In this document: positions 1-5,800 of the stretch, one piece after another
Position numbering within the stretch: the first letter of the stretch is position 1
Layout of the letters: every line of letters begins with the position of its first letter
Origin: Pseudomonadota bacterium
Lineage (GTDB): Bacteria > Pseudomonadota > Gammaproteobacteria > Burkholderiales > Burkholderiaceae_B
Reading direction: 5' to 3'
Length of the DNA stretch: 8,566 nucleotides
Assembly: GCA_023432075.1 (NCBI GenBank)
Contig: JAEYVD010000856.1
Coordinates: 1 to 8,566, forward strand
Notes under the pieces: model-generated
What the model was told of the DNA's origin: nothing
Database searches by the model: none
What the model saw: the letters and a program-made list of their open reading frames with translations, nothing else
Translations under genes and position numbers: made by a program

Positions 1-1
1 G

Positions 2-127
2 GGCGACAACGTGACGATGACCGTCAAGCTGCTGGCCCCGATCGCCATGGAAGAAGGTCTGCGTTTCGCCATCCGTGAAGGCGGTCGTACCGTCGGCGCC
101 GGCGTCGTCGCCAAGATCCTGAAGTAA
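2..127 (+). CDS. tuf: Elongation factor Tu, C-terminal end (partial)
   Basis: The first 41 visible codons read in frame to a TAA at 125-127 and match the end of EF-Tu domain III, the barrel that, with domain II, binds the aminoacyl-tRNA acceptor arm. Recognisable pieces are the [19 protein letters not shown] stretch and the closing [13 protein letters not shown] motif. The Ala in RFAIREGG corresponds to E. coli Ala375, a kirromycin-resistance site, and is wild type here. EF-Tu delivers aminoacyl-tRNA to the ribosomal A site as a GTP complex. The 5' part lies outside the window. Position directly upstream of rpsJ indicates the str-operon copy (rpsL-rpsG-fusA-tuf type) rather than the tuf next to secE, which many betaproteobacteria also carry. 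The family call is very secure; which copy it is remains an inference from context. Confidence 0.96.
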   Translation, partial: GDNVTMTVKLLAPIAMEEGLRFAIREGGRTVGAGVVAKILK

Positions 128-155
128 TTCGGATCTATTAAGCAGCACCCAACCA

Positions 156-179
156 GCGAGGGCGTGATCCCGCCCTCGC
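156..179 (+). promoter_or_regulatory. Perfect 9-bp hairpin between tuf and rpsJ
   Basis: GCGAGGGCG (156-164) pairs exactly with CGCCCTCGC (171-179) around a six-base loop. A T-rich but interrupted tract (TCTCGTTCTTT, 181-191) follows, and then the rpsJ ribosome binding site AGGA (192-195). The tract is too broken for a confident intrinsic terminator, so this may be a weak terminator/attenuator that trims the excess of tuf transcription, or an RNA processing or stability element. No promoter is obvious in the 74-nt spacer, so rpsJ is probably co-transcribed with tuf. Confidence 0.6.
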
Positions 180-201
180 GTCTCGTTCTTTAGGAAACGC
201 C

Positions 202-513
202 ATGAAAAACCAAAAGATCCGCATCCGCTTGAAAGCCTTCGATTACAAGCTGATCGATCAATCGGCCGCCGAAATCGTCGACACCGCCAAGCGCACTGGC
301 GCCGTCGTCCGCGGTCCGGTGCCGCTGCCCACGCGTATCCGTCGCTATGACGTCCTGCGTTCGCCGCACGTCAACAAGACGTCGCGTGACCAGTTCGAAA
401 TCCGTACCCATCAGCGCCTGATGGACATCGTTGATCCCACCGACAAGACCGTTGACGCCCTGATGCGTCTGGACCTGCCGGCCGGCGTCGACGTCGAAAT
501 CGCGCTGCAGTAA
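202..513 (+). CDS. rpsJ: 30S ribosomal protein S10 (NusE)
   Basis: Encodes 103 residues, the same length as E. coli S10, and is closely similar throughout: IRIRLKAFD near residues 6-14, RTGA at 31-34, [10 protein letters not shown] at 36-45, SPHVNK at 54-59 and EIRTH at 66-70. S10 is a 30S head protein. As NusE it also binds NusB/NusG in antitermination and transcription-translation coupling. The residue 45-65 stretch is the long loop inserted into the 30S head. The start is fixed by AGGA at 192-195, six bases upstream of ATG. It follows tuf by 74 nt and is followed by an intrinsic terminator, not by rplC. It therefore appears to belong transcriptionally to the tuf/str unit rather than leading the S10 operon as in E. 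coli. Nothing in the protein looks damaged. Confidence 0.98.
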   Translation: MKNQKIRIRLKAFDYKLIDQSAAEIVDTAKRTGAVVRGPVPLPTRIRRYDVLRSPHVNKTSRDQFEIRTHQRLMDIVDPTDKTVDALMRLDLPAGVDVEIALQ

Positions 514-554
514 GACGCTACGGACCTGCTACCTTCGCCGGCAGGTTCGTCAAG

Positions 555-593
555 AATGGCCGCACTCCCTCGGGATTGCGGCCATTTTGTTTT
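555..593 (+). terminator. Rho-independent terminator after rpsJ
   Basis: AATGGCCGCA (555-564) is the exact reverse complement of TGCGGCCATT (577-586). The 12-base loop contains a further CCC/GGG pairing, and TTGTTTT follows at 587-593. This is a classic GC-rich stem plus U tract, 41 nt past the rpsJ stop codon. It should end most tuf-rpsJ transcripts and separates rpsJ from rplC. Confidence 0.88.
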
Positions 594-610
594 GCGGCTG
601 CCGGGGCTGA

Positions 611-628
611 AGTGAGCAGGCGCTCACT
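611..628. repeat. Perfect inverted repeat, 7-bp arms
   Basis: AGTGAGC (611-617) and GCTCACT (622-628) are perfect reverse complements separated by AGGC. No U tract follows, so it is not an intrinsic terminator. It lies about 110 bp upstream of the predicted -35 of the rplC promoter. It could be a protein-binding site, an RNA hairpin in read-through transcripts, or chance. The rest of 594-718 shows no ORF with coding character and no further convincing signal. Confidence 0.5.
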
Positions 629-735
629 CTCGTGAAATGCGCGCCGCCAGGCCGTGCGTGAATCTGGCCCCAGAACCGGACGCCCAAAACGTGGCAAAAA
701 TGTCCGCCGCGGTATGCCTTGAATCCGCTAAGTGC

Positions 736-765
736 TTGTGCCGCTTAGAAAAAACATGCTAATAT
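736..765 (+). promoter_or_regulatory. Candidate sigma-70 promoter for the rplC operon (extended -10)
   Basis: TAATAT at 760-765 is preceded by TG at 757-758 and one base, giving an extended -10 element (TGCTAATAT). A weak -35 candidate, TTGTGC, lies at 736-741 with an 18-bp spacer. The stretch 749-770 is AT-rich in an otherwise GC-rich gap, as expected for a strong promoter. The predicted start is near 772, right at the first hairpin of the leader. Position between the rpsJ terminator and rplC supports the call. A near direct repeat CCGCTAAG (725-732) / CCGCTTAG (741-748) overlaps the -35 region. Confidence 0.7.
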
Positions 766-771
766 GCGAAG

Positions 772-930
772 CTTGCCATTTTGTGGCAAGTCTAACTATG
801 GATAAAGCGAAAACCGCCCTGCAGTTTGAGGACGGTGCGCCGAGTCCAGGTTGAACATAGTCGTAGGGCAAAGGCCGTTACCTTTTGCCTGATTAGCCCC
901 GACCAATCGCAGTCGGGAATGGAGAAAACG
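772..930 (+). promoter_or_regulatory. Structured 5' leader of the rplC-rpsQ mRNA
   Basis: Between the predicted start (about 772) and the rplC ATG (931) lie several possible helices. These are: CTTGCCA/TGGCAAG (772-778 with 784-790); ACTATG/CATAGT (795-800 with 856-861), a long-range helix; inside it ACCG-CCT/AGG-CGGT (813-820 with 829-836, one C/A mismatch); GGCAAA/TTTGCC (867-872 with 884-889, extended by GG/CC across a bulged T); and CCCGAC/GTCGGG (898-903 with 912-917). The last ends four bases before the Shine-Dalgarno GGAG (921-924). No hairpin is followed by a U tract. Ribosomal operons are commonly autoregulated through such leaders; in E. coli the S10 leader responds to L4, the second product here. 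Homology to that leader is not shown, so L4 control is an inference. Confidence 0.55.
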
Positions 931-1620
931 ATGTCGAATTCGACACCCACGCCCGCCGCTCACCGGCTGGGGCTGGTGGGTCGCAAGGTCGGCATGACCC
1001 GCATTTTTACCGAGGAAGGTGAATCCATCCCGGTGACCGTGCTGGACGTGTCCAACAACCGCGTGACCCAAGTTAAGTCGCTGGAAACCGACGGCTACGC
1101 CGCTATCCAGGTGGCTTATGGCACTCGTCGTGCCTCGCGTGTGGCTCAGCCGCAAACGGGCCACTACGCCAAAGCCGGCGCTGAAGCCGGCAGCATCCTC
1201 AAAGAATTCCGCCTTGATCCCGCTCGCGCCGCTGAATTTTCGGCCGGTTCCGTGATCGCCGTGGAATCCGTGTTCGAAGCCGGCCAACAGGTCGACGTCA
1301 CGGGCACGACCATTGGTAAGGGCTTTGCCGGTACCATCAAGCGTCACAACTTCGGTTCGCAGCGCGCGTCGCACGGTAACTCCCGTTCGCACCGCGTTCC
1401 CGGCTCGATTGGTCAAGCTCAGGATCCGGGTCGTATTTTCCCGGGTAAGCGCATGGCTGGTCACCTGGGTGACGTCACCCGCACCGTTCAAAACCTCGAC
1501 GTCGTTCGCGTTGACGTCGAGCGCGGCCTGCTGCTGGTCAAGGGCGCAGTCCCCGGCCACGCTGGCGCCGACATCGTTGTGCGCCCGGCCATCAAGGCCC
1601 CGGCCAAGAAGGGAGCGTAA
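931..1620 (+). CDS. rplC: 50S ribosomal protein L3
   Basis: Encodes 229 residues (E. coli L3 has 209). The core begins with [14 protein letters not shown] at residues 13-26, after a short Ser/Thr/Pro N-terminal extension. The long branched loop that reaches the peptidyl transferase centre is visible around residues 130-178 ([33 protein letters not shown]). Gln162 in GSIGQ matches E. coli Gln150, the residue methylated by PrmB. L3 is an early assembly protein that nucleates 50S formation. The ATG at 931 is chosen because GGAG lies at 921-924 with a six-base spacer and the family homology starts soon after. The in-frame ATG at 826 would add 35 non-conserved residues and lies inside the structured leader. 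It is the first gene of the rplC-rpsQ unit; rplD follows after four bases. Confidence 0.97.
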   Translation: MSNSTPTPAAHRLGLVGRKVGMTRIFTEEGESIPVTVLDVSNNRVTQVKSLETDGYAAIQVAYGTRRASRVAQPQTGHYAKAGAEAGSILKEFRLDPARAAEFSAGSVIAVESVFEAGQQVDVTGTTIGKGFAGTIKRHNFGSQRASHGNSRSHRVPGSIGQAQDPGRIFPGKRMAGHLGDVTRTVQNLDVVRVDVERGLLLVKGAVPGHAGADIVVRPAIKAPAKKGA

Positions 1621-1624
1621 GTAA

Positions 1625-2245
1625 ATGGATCTCAAGCTCCTGAACGACCAAGGTCAGGCCGCTGCTACGTTCAGCGCGCCCGACACGATCTTCGGCCGTG
1701 ACTTCAACGAAGCGCTGATTCACCAGGTCGTCGTGGCTTTCCAAGCCAACGCGCGCGCTGGCAATCGTGCTCAGAAGGACCGTACGGAAGTCAAGCACTC
1801 CACCAAGAAGCCCTGGCGTCAAAAGGGTACCGGCCGCGCTCGCGCTGGTATGACTTCGTCGCCGCTGTGGCGTGGCGGTGGTCGGACTTTCCCGAACTCG
1901 CCCGAAGAGAACTTCAGCCAGAAGGTCAACAAGAAGATGTACCGCGCCGGGATCCGTTCGATCCTGTCGCAGCTCGCTCGCGAAGACCGCATCGCCGTCG
2001 TCGAATCGTTTGATCTGGAATCGCCCAAGACCAAGGCTGCTGCTGCAAAGCTGAAGAGCCTGGGCCTGGACTCGGTCCTGATCATCACCGACAGCGTTGA
2101 TGAAAATGTTTACCTCGCCACCCGCAACCTGCCGCACGTTGCCGTTGTCGAGCCCCGTTATGCCGATCCGTTGTCGCTGGTCCACTACAAGAAAGTGCTG
2201 ATCACCAAGCCGGCCATCGCTCAACTCGAGGAGATGCTGGGATGA
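1625..2245 (+). CDS. rplD: 50S ribosomal protein L4 (L4/L1e family)
   Basis: Encodes 206 residues (E. coli 201). Near the N-terminus is [20 protein letters not shown] (residues 23-42). The extended exit-tunnel loop [15 protein letters not shown] is at residues 61-75, then SPLWRGGG at 79-86. Lys67 matches E. coli Lys63, whose change to Glu gives erythromycin resistance; here it is wild type. The C-terminal globular part includes [17 protein letters not shown] and VLIITD. L4 binds domain I of 23S rRNA and, in E. coli, represses its own S10 operon by acting on the leader RNA. GGGAG at 1611-1615, inside the end of rplC, serves as ribosome binding site. The stop overlaps the rplW start in an ATGA, implying translational coupling. 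A regulatory role here is inferred from E. coli. Confidence 0.97.
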   Translation: MDLKLLNDQGQAAATFSAPDTIFGRDFNEALIHQVVVAFQANARAGNRAQKDRTEVKHSTKKPWRQKGTGRARAGMTSSPLWRGGGRTFPNSPEENFSQKVNKKMYRAGIRSILSQLAREDRIAVVESFDLESPKTKAAAAKLKSLGLDSVLIITDSVDENVYLATRNLPHVAVVEPRYADPLSLVHYKKVLITKPAIAQLEEMLG

Positions 2246-2538
2246 ACGCTGAACGCTTGATGCAAGTCATTCTGGCTCCGATCGTGACCGAAAAGGCCAC
2301 GTTCGTCGCTGAGAAGAATCAGCAAGTCGCTTTCCGTGTCGTGGCTGACGCTACCAAGCCGGAAATCAAGGCTGCCGTCGAACTGCTCTTCAAGGTGCAG
2401 GTCGAGTCCGTGCAGGTCCTCAACCGTAAGGGCAAAGTCAAGCGCTTTGGCCGATTCGTTGGCCGCCGCCGTAATGAGCGCAAGGCCTACGTCTCGCTCA
2501 AGGACGGCCAGGAAATCGACTTTGCGGAGGTGAAGTAA
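2242..2538 (+). CDS. rplW: 50S ribosomal protein L23
   Basis: Encodes 98 residues (E. coli 100). The N-terminal APIVTEKAT stretch (12-20) carries Glu17, matching E. coli Glu18, the docking residue for trigger factor at the tunnel exit; SRP uses the same surface. [15 protein letters not shown] (36-50) is the conserved helix, and the basic [13 protein letters not shown] segment (64-76) is the rRNA-binding extension. L23 sits at the rim of the polypeptide exit tunnel. The start overlaps the rplD stop by four bases, with GAGGAG at 2228-2233 eight bases upstream, so translation is probably coupled to L4. The stop TAA is immediately followed by the rplB ATG. No unusual features. Confidence 0.97.
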   Translation: MNAERLMQVILAPIVTEKATFVAEKNQQVAFRVVADATKPEIKAAVELLFKVQVESVQVLNRKGKVKRFGRFVGRRRNERKAYVSLKDGQEIDFAEVK

Positions 2539-3366
2539 ATGGCCCTCGTAAAAGTTAAGCCGACTTCGGCTGGCCGCCGTGGCATGGTGAAGGTTGTCAG
2601 CCCGAACCTGCACAAGGGTGAGCCCTACGCGCCGCTGCTCGAAAAGAAGACCCGTGGTTCTGGCCGTAACAACAACGGTCACATCACGATCCGTCATCGT
2701 GGCGGTGGTCACAAGCAGCACTACCGTATCGTCGACTTCCGTCGCGATAAGGACGGCATCCCGGCAAAGGTCGAGCGTCTGGAATATGACCCCAACCGTA
2801 CGGCGCACATCGCTCTGCTGTGCTACGCCGACGGCGAACGTCGTTACATCATCGCTCCCCGTGGCCTGGAAGTCGGTGCGACCGTGCTGTCGGGCACCGA
2901 TGCTCCGATCCGCGCTGGCAACACGCTGCCGATCCGCAATATCCCGGTCGGTACGACGATCCACTGCGTCGAAATGCTCCCCGGCAAGGGTGCCCAGATG
3001 GTCCGCTCGGCCGGCGCTTCCGCCGTCCTGCTGGCTCGCGAAGGCATCTACGCTCAGGTGCGTCTGCGCTCGGGTGAAGTCCGCCGTGTGCACATCGAAT
3101 GCCGCGCCACCATCGGTGAAGTCGGTAACGAAGAACACAGCCTGCGCCAAATCGGCAAGGCCGGTGCAATGCGTTGGCGCGGTGTCCGCCCGACCGTTCG
3201 TGGCGTTGCCATGAACCCGGTGGATCACCCGCACGGTGGCGGTGAAGGCCGTACCGGTGAAGCACGCGAGCCGGTCAGCCCGTGGGGCACTCCGTCGAAG
3301 GGTTACAAGACCCGTCGCAACAAGCGGACGAACAATATGATCGTCCAACGGCGCAAGCGCAAGTAA
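2539..3366 (+). CDS. rplB: 50S ribosomal protein L2
   Basis: Encodes 275 residues (E. coli 273). The conserved N-terminal [17 protein letters not shown] (21-37) and [17 protein letters not shown] (43-59) lead into the OB-fold and SH3-like domains. The signature [13 protein letters not shown] is at 226-238; His230 matches E. coli His229 (mature numbering), a residue important for peptidyl transfer. L2 is needed for joining the subunits and for tRNA placement. A near-ideal Shine-Dalgarno GGAGGTG (2526-2532) lies six bases upstream of the ATG, inside the rplW end; there is no gap between the genes. The C-terminus is the usual basic tail (RRKRK). The strong ribosome binding site suits a protein made at one copy per ribosome deep in a long operon. 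Confidence 0.98.
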   Translation: MALVKVKPTSAGRRGMVKVVSPNLHKGEPYAPLLEKKTRGSGRNNNGHITIRHRGGGHKQHYRIVDFRRDKDGIPAKVERLEYDPNRTAHIALLCYADGERRYIIAPRGLEVGATVLSGTDAPIRAGNTLPIRNIPVGTTIHCVEMLPGKGAQMVRSAGASAVLLAREGIYAQVRLRSGEVRRVHIECRATIGEVGNEEHSLRQIGKAGAMRWRGVRPTVRGVAMNPVDHPHGGGEGRTGEAREPVSPWGTPSKGYKTRRNKRTNNMIVQRRKRK

Positions 3367-3378
3367 GAGGCGAACACT

Positions 3379-3654
3379 ATGTCACGTTCGATCAAGAAAG
3401 GCCCGTTTGTCGATGCTCACCTGATCAAAAAGGTGGACACGGCCGTCGCGGGCAAAGACAAGAAGCCGATCAAGACCTGGTCGCGTCGTTCCACGATCCT
3501 GCCCGAGTTCATCGGTCTGACGATCGCTGTGCACAACGGCAAGCAGCATGTTCCCGTTTATATCAACGAGAACATGGTCGGTCACAAGCTGGGCGAGTTC
3601 GCGCTGACCCGTACGTTCAAGGGTCACGCCGCGGACAAGAAGGCGAAGAGGTAA
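3379..3654 (+). CDS. rpsS: 30S ribosomal protein S19
   Basis: Encodes 91 residues (E. coli 92) and is conserved along its length: [15 protein letters not shown] at the start, [14 protein letters not shown] (33-46), [12 protein letters not shown] (51-62), [15 protein letters not shown] (66-80) and a Lys-rich end. S19 lies in the 30S head, partners S13, and takes part in bridges to the 50S subunit and contacts to A-site tRNA. AGAGG at 3366-3370 gives an eight-base spacer to the ATG. The gap after rplB is 12 nt; the gap to rplV is three bases. Gene order rplB-rpsS-rplV is the universal S10-cluster order. No anomalies. Confidence 0.98.
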   Translation: MSRSIKKGPFVDAHLIKKVDTAVAGKDKKPIKTWSRRSTILPEFIGLTIAVHNGKQHVPVYINENMVGHKLGEFALTRTFKGHAADKKAKR

Positions 3655-3657
3655 GCG

Positions 3658-3987
3658 ATGGAAACTACTGCCATTATCCGTGGGGTTCACATCTCCGCAC
3701 AGAAGACCCGTTTGGTTGCGGACCTGATCCGCGGCCAGAAGGTCGGCCGTGCCCTGGAAATCCTCACCTTCTCGCCGAAGAAGGCTGCCGTCATCCTGAA
3801 GAAGGCTGTCGAGTCCGCCATCGCCAACGCCGAGCACAACGACGGCGCCGACATCGACGAACTGAAAGTCACCACGATTTTTGTGGACAAGGCTCAGTCG
3901 ATGAAGCGCTTCTCCGCTCGCGCCAAGGGCCGCGGCAACCGTATCGAGAAGCAGACCTGCCACATCACGGTCAAGGTCGGAGCTTAA
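3658..3987 (+). CDS. rplV: 50S ribosomal protein L22
   Basis: Encodes 109 residues (E. coli 110). [15 protein letters not shown] (12-26) and [20 protein letters not shown] (39-58) form the conserved alpha/beta core. The long beta-hairpin that lines the nascent-chain tunnel runs roughly from 78 to 100 ([19 protein letters not shown]). MKR at 82-84, whose deletion in E. coli L22 causes macrolide resistance, is intact, so no classical tunnel mutation is present. Together with L4 it forms the tunnel constriction. GAGG (3648-3651), spanning the rpsS stop region, is six bases upstream of ATG, implying coupling to rpsS. It is followed nine bases later by rpsC. Confidence 0.98.
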   Translation: METTAIIRGVHISAQKTRLVADLIRGQKVGRALEILTFSPKKAAVILKKAVESAIANAEHNDGADIDELKVTTIFVDKAQSMKRFSARAKGRGNRIEKQTCHITVKVGA

Positions 3988-3996
3988 GGAGTCACG

Positions 3997-4788
3997 ATGG
4001 GTCAGAAAATTCACCCCACTGGGTTCCGTCTCGCGGTCACCCGTAATTGGTCCTCGCGTTGGTTCGCCGACGACAAGGCCTTCGGCTCGATGCTGGCCGA
4101 AGACATTCGCGTTCGCGAGTACCTGAAGAAGAAGCTCAAGAGCGCCTCCGTTGGTCGCGTGATCATCGAGCGTCCCGCCAAGAATGCCCGCATCACCGTC
4201 TACTCGGCTCGTCCGGGCGTGGTGATCGGCAAGCGCGGCGAAGACATCGAAAGCCTGAAGGCTGATCTGCAGCGTCTGATGGGCGTGCCCGTGCACGTCA
4301 ACATCGAAGAAATCCGCAAGCCGGAAACCGATGCTCAACTGATCGCCGACTCGATCTCGCAACAGCTCGAGAAGCGCATCATGTTCCGCCGCGCCATGAA
4401 GCGCGCGATGCAGAACGCCATGCGTCTGGGTGCCCAAGGCATCAAGATCATGAGCTCGGGCCGTCTGAACGGTATCGAAATTGCTCGCACCGAGTGGTAT
4501 CGCGAAGGCCGTGTGCCGCTGCACACCCTCAAGGCCAACATCGACTACGGCACCTCCGAAGCCCACACCACGTACGGCGTGATCGGCATCAAGGTCTGGG
4601 TCTACAAGGGCGATATGCTGGCCAACGGCGAATTGCCGCCGGAAACCGCAGCCCCGCGTGAAGAAGAACGTCGTCCGCGCCGCGCTCCGCGTGGCGATCG
4701 TCCGGACGGTGCTCGCACCGGTCGTCCGGGTGGTCGTGGCCGCGCTCCCCGCAAGGCGGATGCTGCTCCGGCGCCTGAAGGAGAATAA
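3997..4788 (+). CDS. rpsC: 30S ribosomal protein S3, with long charged C-terminal tail
   Basis: Encodes 263 residues against 233 in E. coli. [18 protein letters not shown] starts the N-terminal domain. A type II KH domain follows with the GKRG loop at 78-81 ([14 protein letters not shown]). The C-terminal domain holds [17 protein letters not shown] (130-146), in which Arg131, Arg132 and Lys135 match the E. coli residues required for ribosomal mRNA helicase activity. S3 forms the mRNA entry channel with S4 and S5. The family core ends near residue 210. The remaining roughly 50 residues are rich in Arg, Gly, Pro and Glu (for example [16 protein letters not shown]) and look disordered. TAAGGAG (3985-3991) lies five bases upstream of ATG. 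The tail reads in frame without a frameshift, and rplP follows after two bases. Confidence 0.98.
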   Translation: MGQKIHPTGFRLAVTRNWSSRWFADDKAFGSMLAEDIRVREYLKKKLKSASVGRVIIERPAKNARITVYSARPGVVIGKRGEDIESLKADLQRLMGVPVHVNIEEIRKPETDAQLIADSISQQLEKRIMFRRAMKRAMQNAMRLGAQGIKIMSSGRLNGIEIARTEWYREGRVPLHTLKANIDYGTSEAHTTYGVIGIKVWVYKGDMLANGELPPETAAPREEERRPRRAPRGDRPDGARTGRPGGRGRAPRKADAAPAPEGE

Positions 4789-4790
4789 CC

Positions 4791-5207
4791 ATGCTGCAAC
4801 CCTCCCGCAGAAAGTATCGCAAAGAGCAGAAGGGCCGCAACACCGGTCTGGCGACCCGTGGTACCCACGTGTCGTTCGGCGAGTTCGGCCTGAAGGCTAC
4901 CGGCCGTGGCCGTCTGACCGCTCGTCAGATCGAAGCTGCTCGTCGCGCCATCAATCGTCACATCAAGCGTGGCGGCCGTATCTGGATTCGCATTTTCCCG
5001 GATAAGCCCATCTCGCAGAAGCCTGCCGAAGTCCGTATGGGTAACGGTAAGGGCAACCCGGAGTACTGGGTTGCTGAAATTCAGCCCGGCAAGGTGCTCT
5101 ACGAAATGGAAGGGGTTAGCGAAGAGCTCGCGCGTGAAGCTTTCCGCCTGGCCGCTGCCAAGCTGCCGATTTCGACCACGTTCGTCGCGCGTCATATCGG
5201 TGCTTAA
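4791..5207 (+). CDS. rplP: 50S ribosomal protein L16
   Basis: Encodes 138 residues (E. coli 136). The start [36 protein letters not shown] (30-49), [10 protein letters not shown] (64-73), [15 protein letters not shown] (81-95) and PGKVLYEM (99-106) are the family landmarks. Arg82 corresponds to E. coli Arg81, which YcfD/RoxA hydroxylates. L16 contacts A-site tRNA near the peptidyl transferase centre and organises late 50S assembly. AAGGAG (4778-4783), within the end of rpsC, is seven bases upstream of ATG. The rpsC-rplP spacing is two bases and rpmC follows after 11. The sequence is ordinary for the family. Confidence 0.98.
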
Positions 5208-5218
5208 GGAGTACTAAC

Positions 5219-5410
5219 ATGAAAGCTAGCGAACTCCGTTCGAAAGACGCCGCCGAGCTCGGCAAAGAGCTCGAAAGCCTGCTGAAGGCACAATTCGGTC
5301 TGCGCATGCAGAAAGCCACGCAGCAACTGGCCAACACCAGCCAGCTGCGCAACGTGCGCCGCGACATCGCTCGCGTCCGCACCTTGCTGACCGAGAAGGC
5401 AGGGAAATAA
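5219..5410 (+). CDS. rpmC: 50S ribosomal protein L29
   Basis: Encodes 63 residues, the E. coli length, predicted as two antiparallel helices: [20 protein letters not shown], a short turn, then [19 protein letters not shown] (42-60), which carries the L29 signature. L29 sits next to L23 at the exit tunnel and helps form the SRP/trigger factor platform. AAGGAG (5206-5211) overlaps the rplP stop and is seven bases from ATG. The gap to rpsQ is two bases. The order rplP-rpmC-rpsQ is the standard S10-cluster order. Confidence 0.97.
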
Positions 5411-5412
5411 AG

Positions 5413-5694
5413 ATGAGCGAAACTCAAAACACCCAAGTGGCCAAGCGCCAGCGCACGCTGGTTGGCAAGGTCGTCAGCAACAAGATGGACAAGACTGTCG
5501 TCGTTCTGGTTGAGCGCCGCGTCAAGCACCCCATCTTCGGCAAGATCATCATGCGTTCCGCGAAGTACAAGGCGCACGATGAATCGAACCAGTACAACGA
5601 AGGCGATACGGTGGAAATCGCTGAAGGCCGTCCCATCTCGCGCTCGAAGTCGTGGCGTGTGGTGCGTCTGGTTGAAGCCGCACGTATCATCTAA
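5413..5694 (+). CDS. rpsQ: 30S ribosomal protein S17
   Basis: Encodes 93 residues (E. coli 84); the extra length is a polar N-terminal extension (about residues 1-12) before [18 protein letters not shown] (14-31), where the OB-fold begins. [20 protein letters not shown] (38-57) and [19 protein letters not shown] (64-82) are the conserved rRNA-binding parts. S17 is a primary 16S rRNA binder. AGGGA (5401-5405), in the rpmC end, provides a moderate Shine-Dalgarno seven bases from ATG. It is the last gene of the operon; a hairpin and then a strong terminator follow. The spc-type gene rplN, which usually follows the S10 cluster, does not appear in the remaining 2.8 kb of the window. Confidence 0.97.
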   Translation: MSETQNTQVAKRQRTLVGKVVSNKMDKTVVVLVERRVKHPIFGKIIMRSAKYKAHDESNQYNEGDTVEIAEGRPISRSKSWRVVRLVEAARII

Positions 5695-5711
5695 GTGAAA
5701 GCTGCACCTCG

Positions 5712-5727
5712 GAACGGTTCGCCGTTC
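5712..5727 (+). other. Small hairpin with TTCG loop downstream of rpsQ
   Basis: GAACGG (5712-5717) and CCGTTC (5722-5727) pair perfectly around TTCG, 17 nt after the rpsQ stop and just ahead of the terminator stem. UUCG tetraloops are unusually stable and nucleate folding, though here the closing pair is G-C rather than the most stable C-G. It may protect the 3' end or assist termination. Confidence 0.6.
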
Positions 5728-5736
5728 TGATATAAA
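5728..5736 (+). promoter_or_regulatory. Possible extended -10 promoter nested in the terminator
   Basis: TG (5728-5729), one base, then TATAAA (5731-5736) makes a good extended -10 element, but I see no matching -35. A start near 5743 would fall inside the left arm of the terminator, so such a transcript could not form the full stem and could run on into the gene at 5801. Only 32 nt lie between the T run and that ATG, which leaves no room for a promoter after the terminator. This is speculative. Confidence 0.3.
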
Positions 5737-5768
5737 ACGGCAAGGGCCAAAACCCTTGCCGTTTTTTT
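5734..5768 (+). terminator. Strong intrinsic terminator of the rplC-rpsQ operon
   Basis: CGGCAAGGG (5738-5746) pairs exactly with CCCTTGCCG (5753-5761) around CCAAAA. AAAA at 5734-5737 pairs with the first part of a run of seven T (5762-5768). It therefore has the canonical A-tract, GC stem and U-tract layout and may also work partly in the opposite direction, although AAAA is a short U tract on the other strand. Confidence 0.95.
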
Positions 5769-5800
5769 ATGTCTCGCACATGGGAAACCTGAAAGTAAGC

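Noticed and set aside
866..890. Leader hairpin as an intrinsic attenuator
   Set aside because: No U tract follows the stem (CTGATTAG), so it cannot be called an intrinsic terminator.
826..930. Upstream in-frame ATG giving a 264-residue L3
   Set aside because: The extra 35 residues are not L3-like and overlap the leader hairpins; ATG 931 has a proper GGAG.
796..1635. 279-codon open frame on the minus strand over rplC
   Set aside because: Antisense shadow of a highly biased GC-rich gene; no recognisable domain, and rplC is unambiguous.
2221..3348. 375-codon open frame on the minus strand over rplW and rplB
   Set aside because: Open only because codon bias of the sense genes removes antisense stops; composition is atypical and it spans two real genes.
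3382..4566. 394-codon open frame on the minus strand over rpsS, rplV and rpsC
   Set aside because: Same antisense artefact; crosses three conserved genes and has no ribosome binding site or domain.
5756..5800. TTG start for the exported protein
   Set aside because: It lies in the right arm of the rpsQ terminator; starting at 5801 gives a clean signal peptide.
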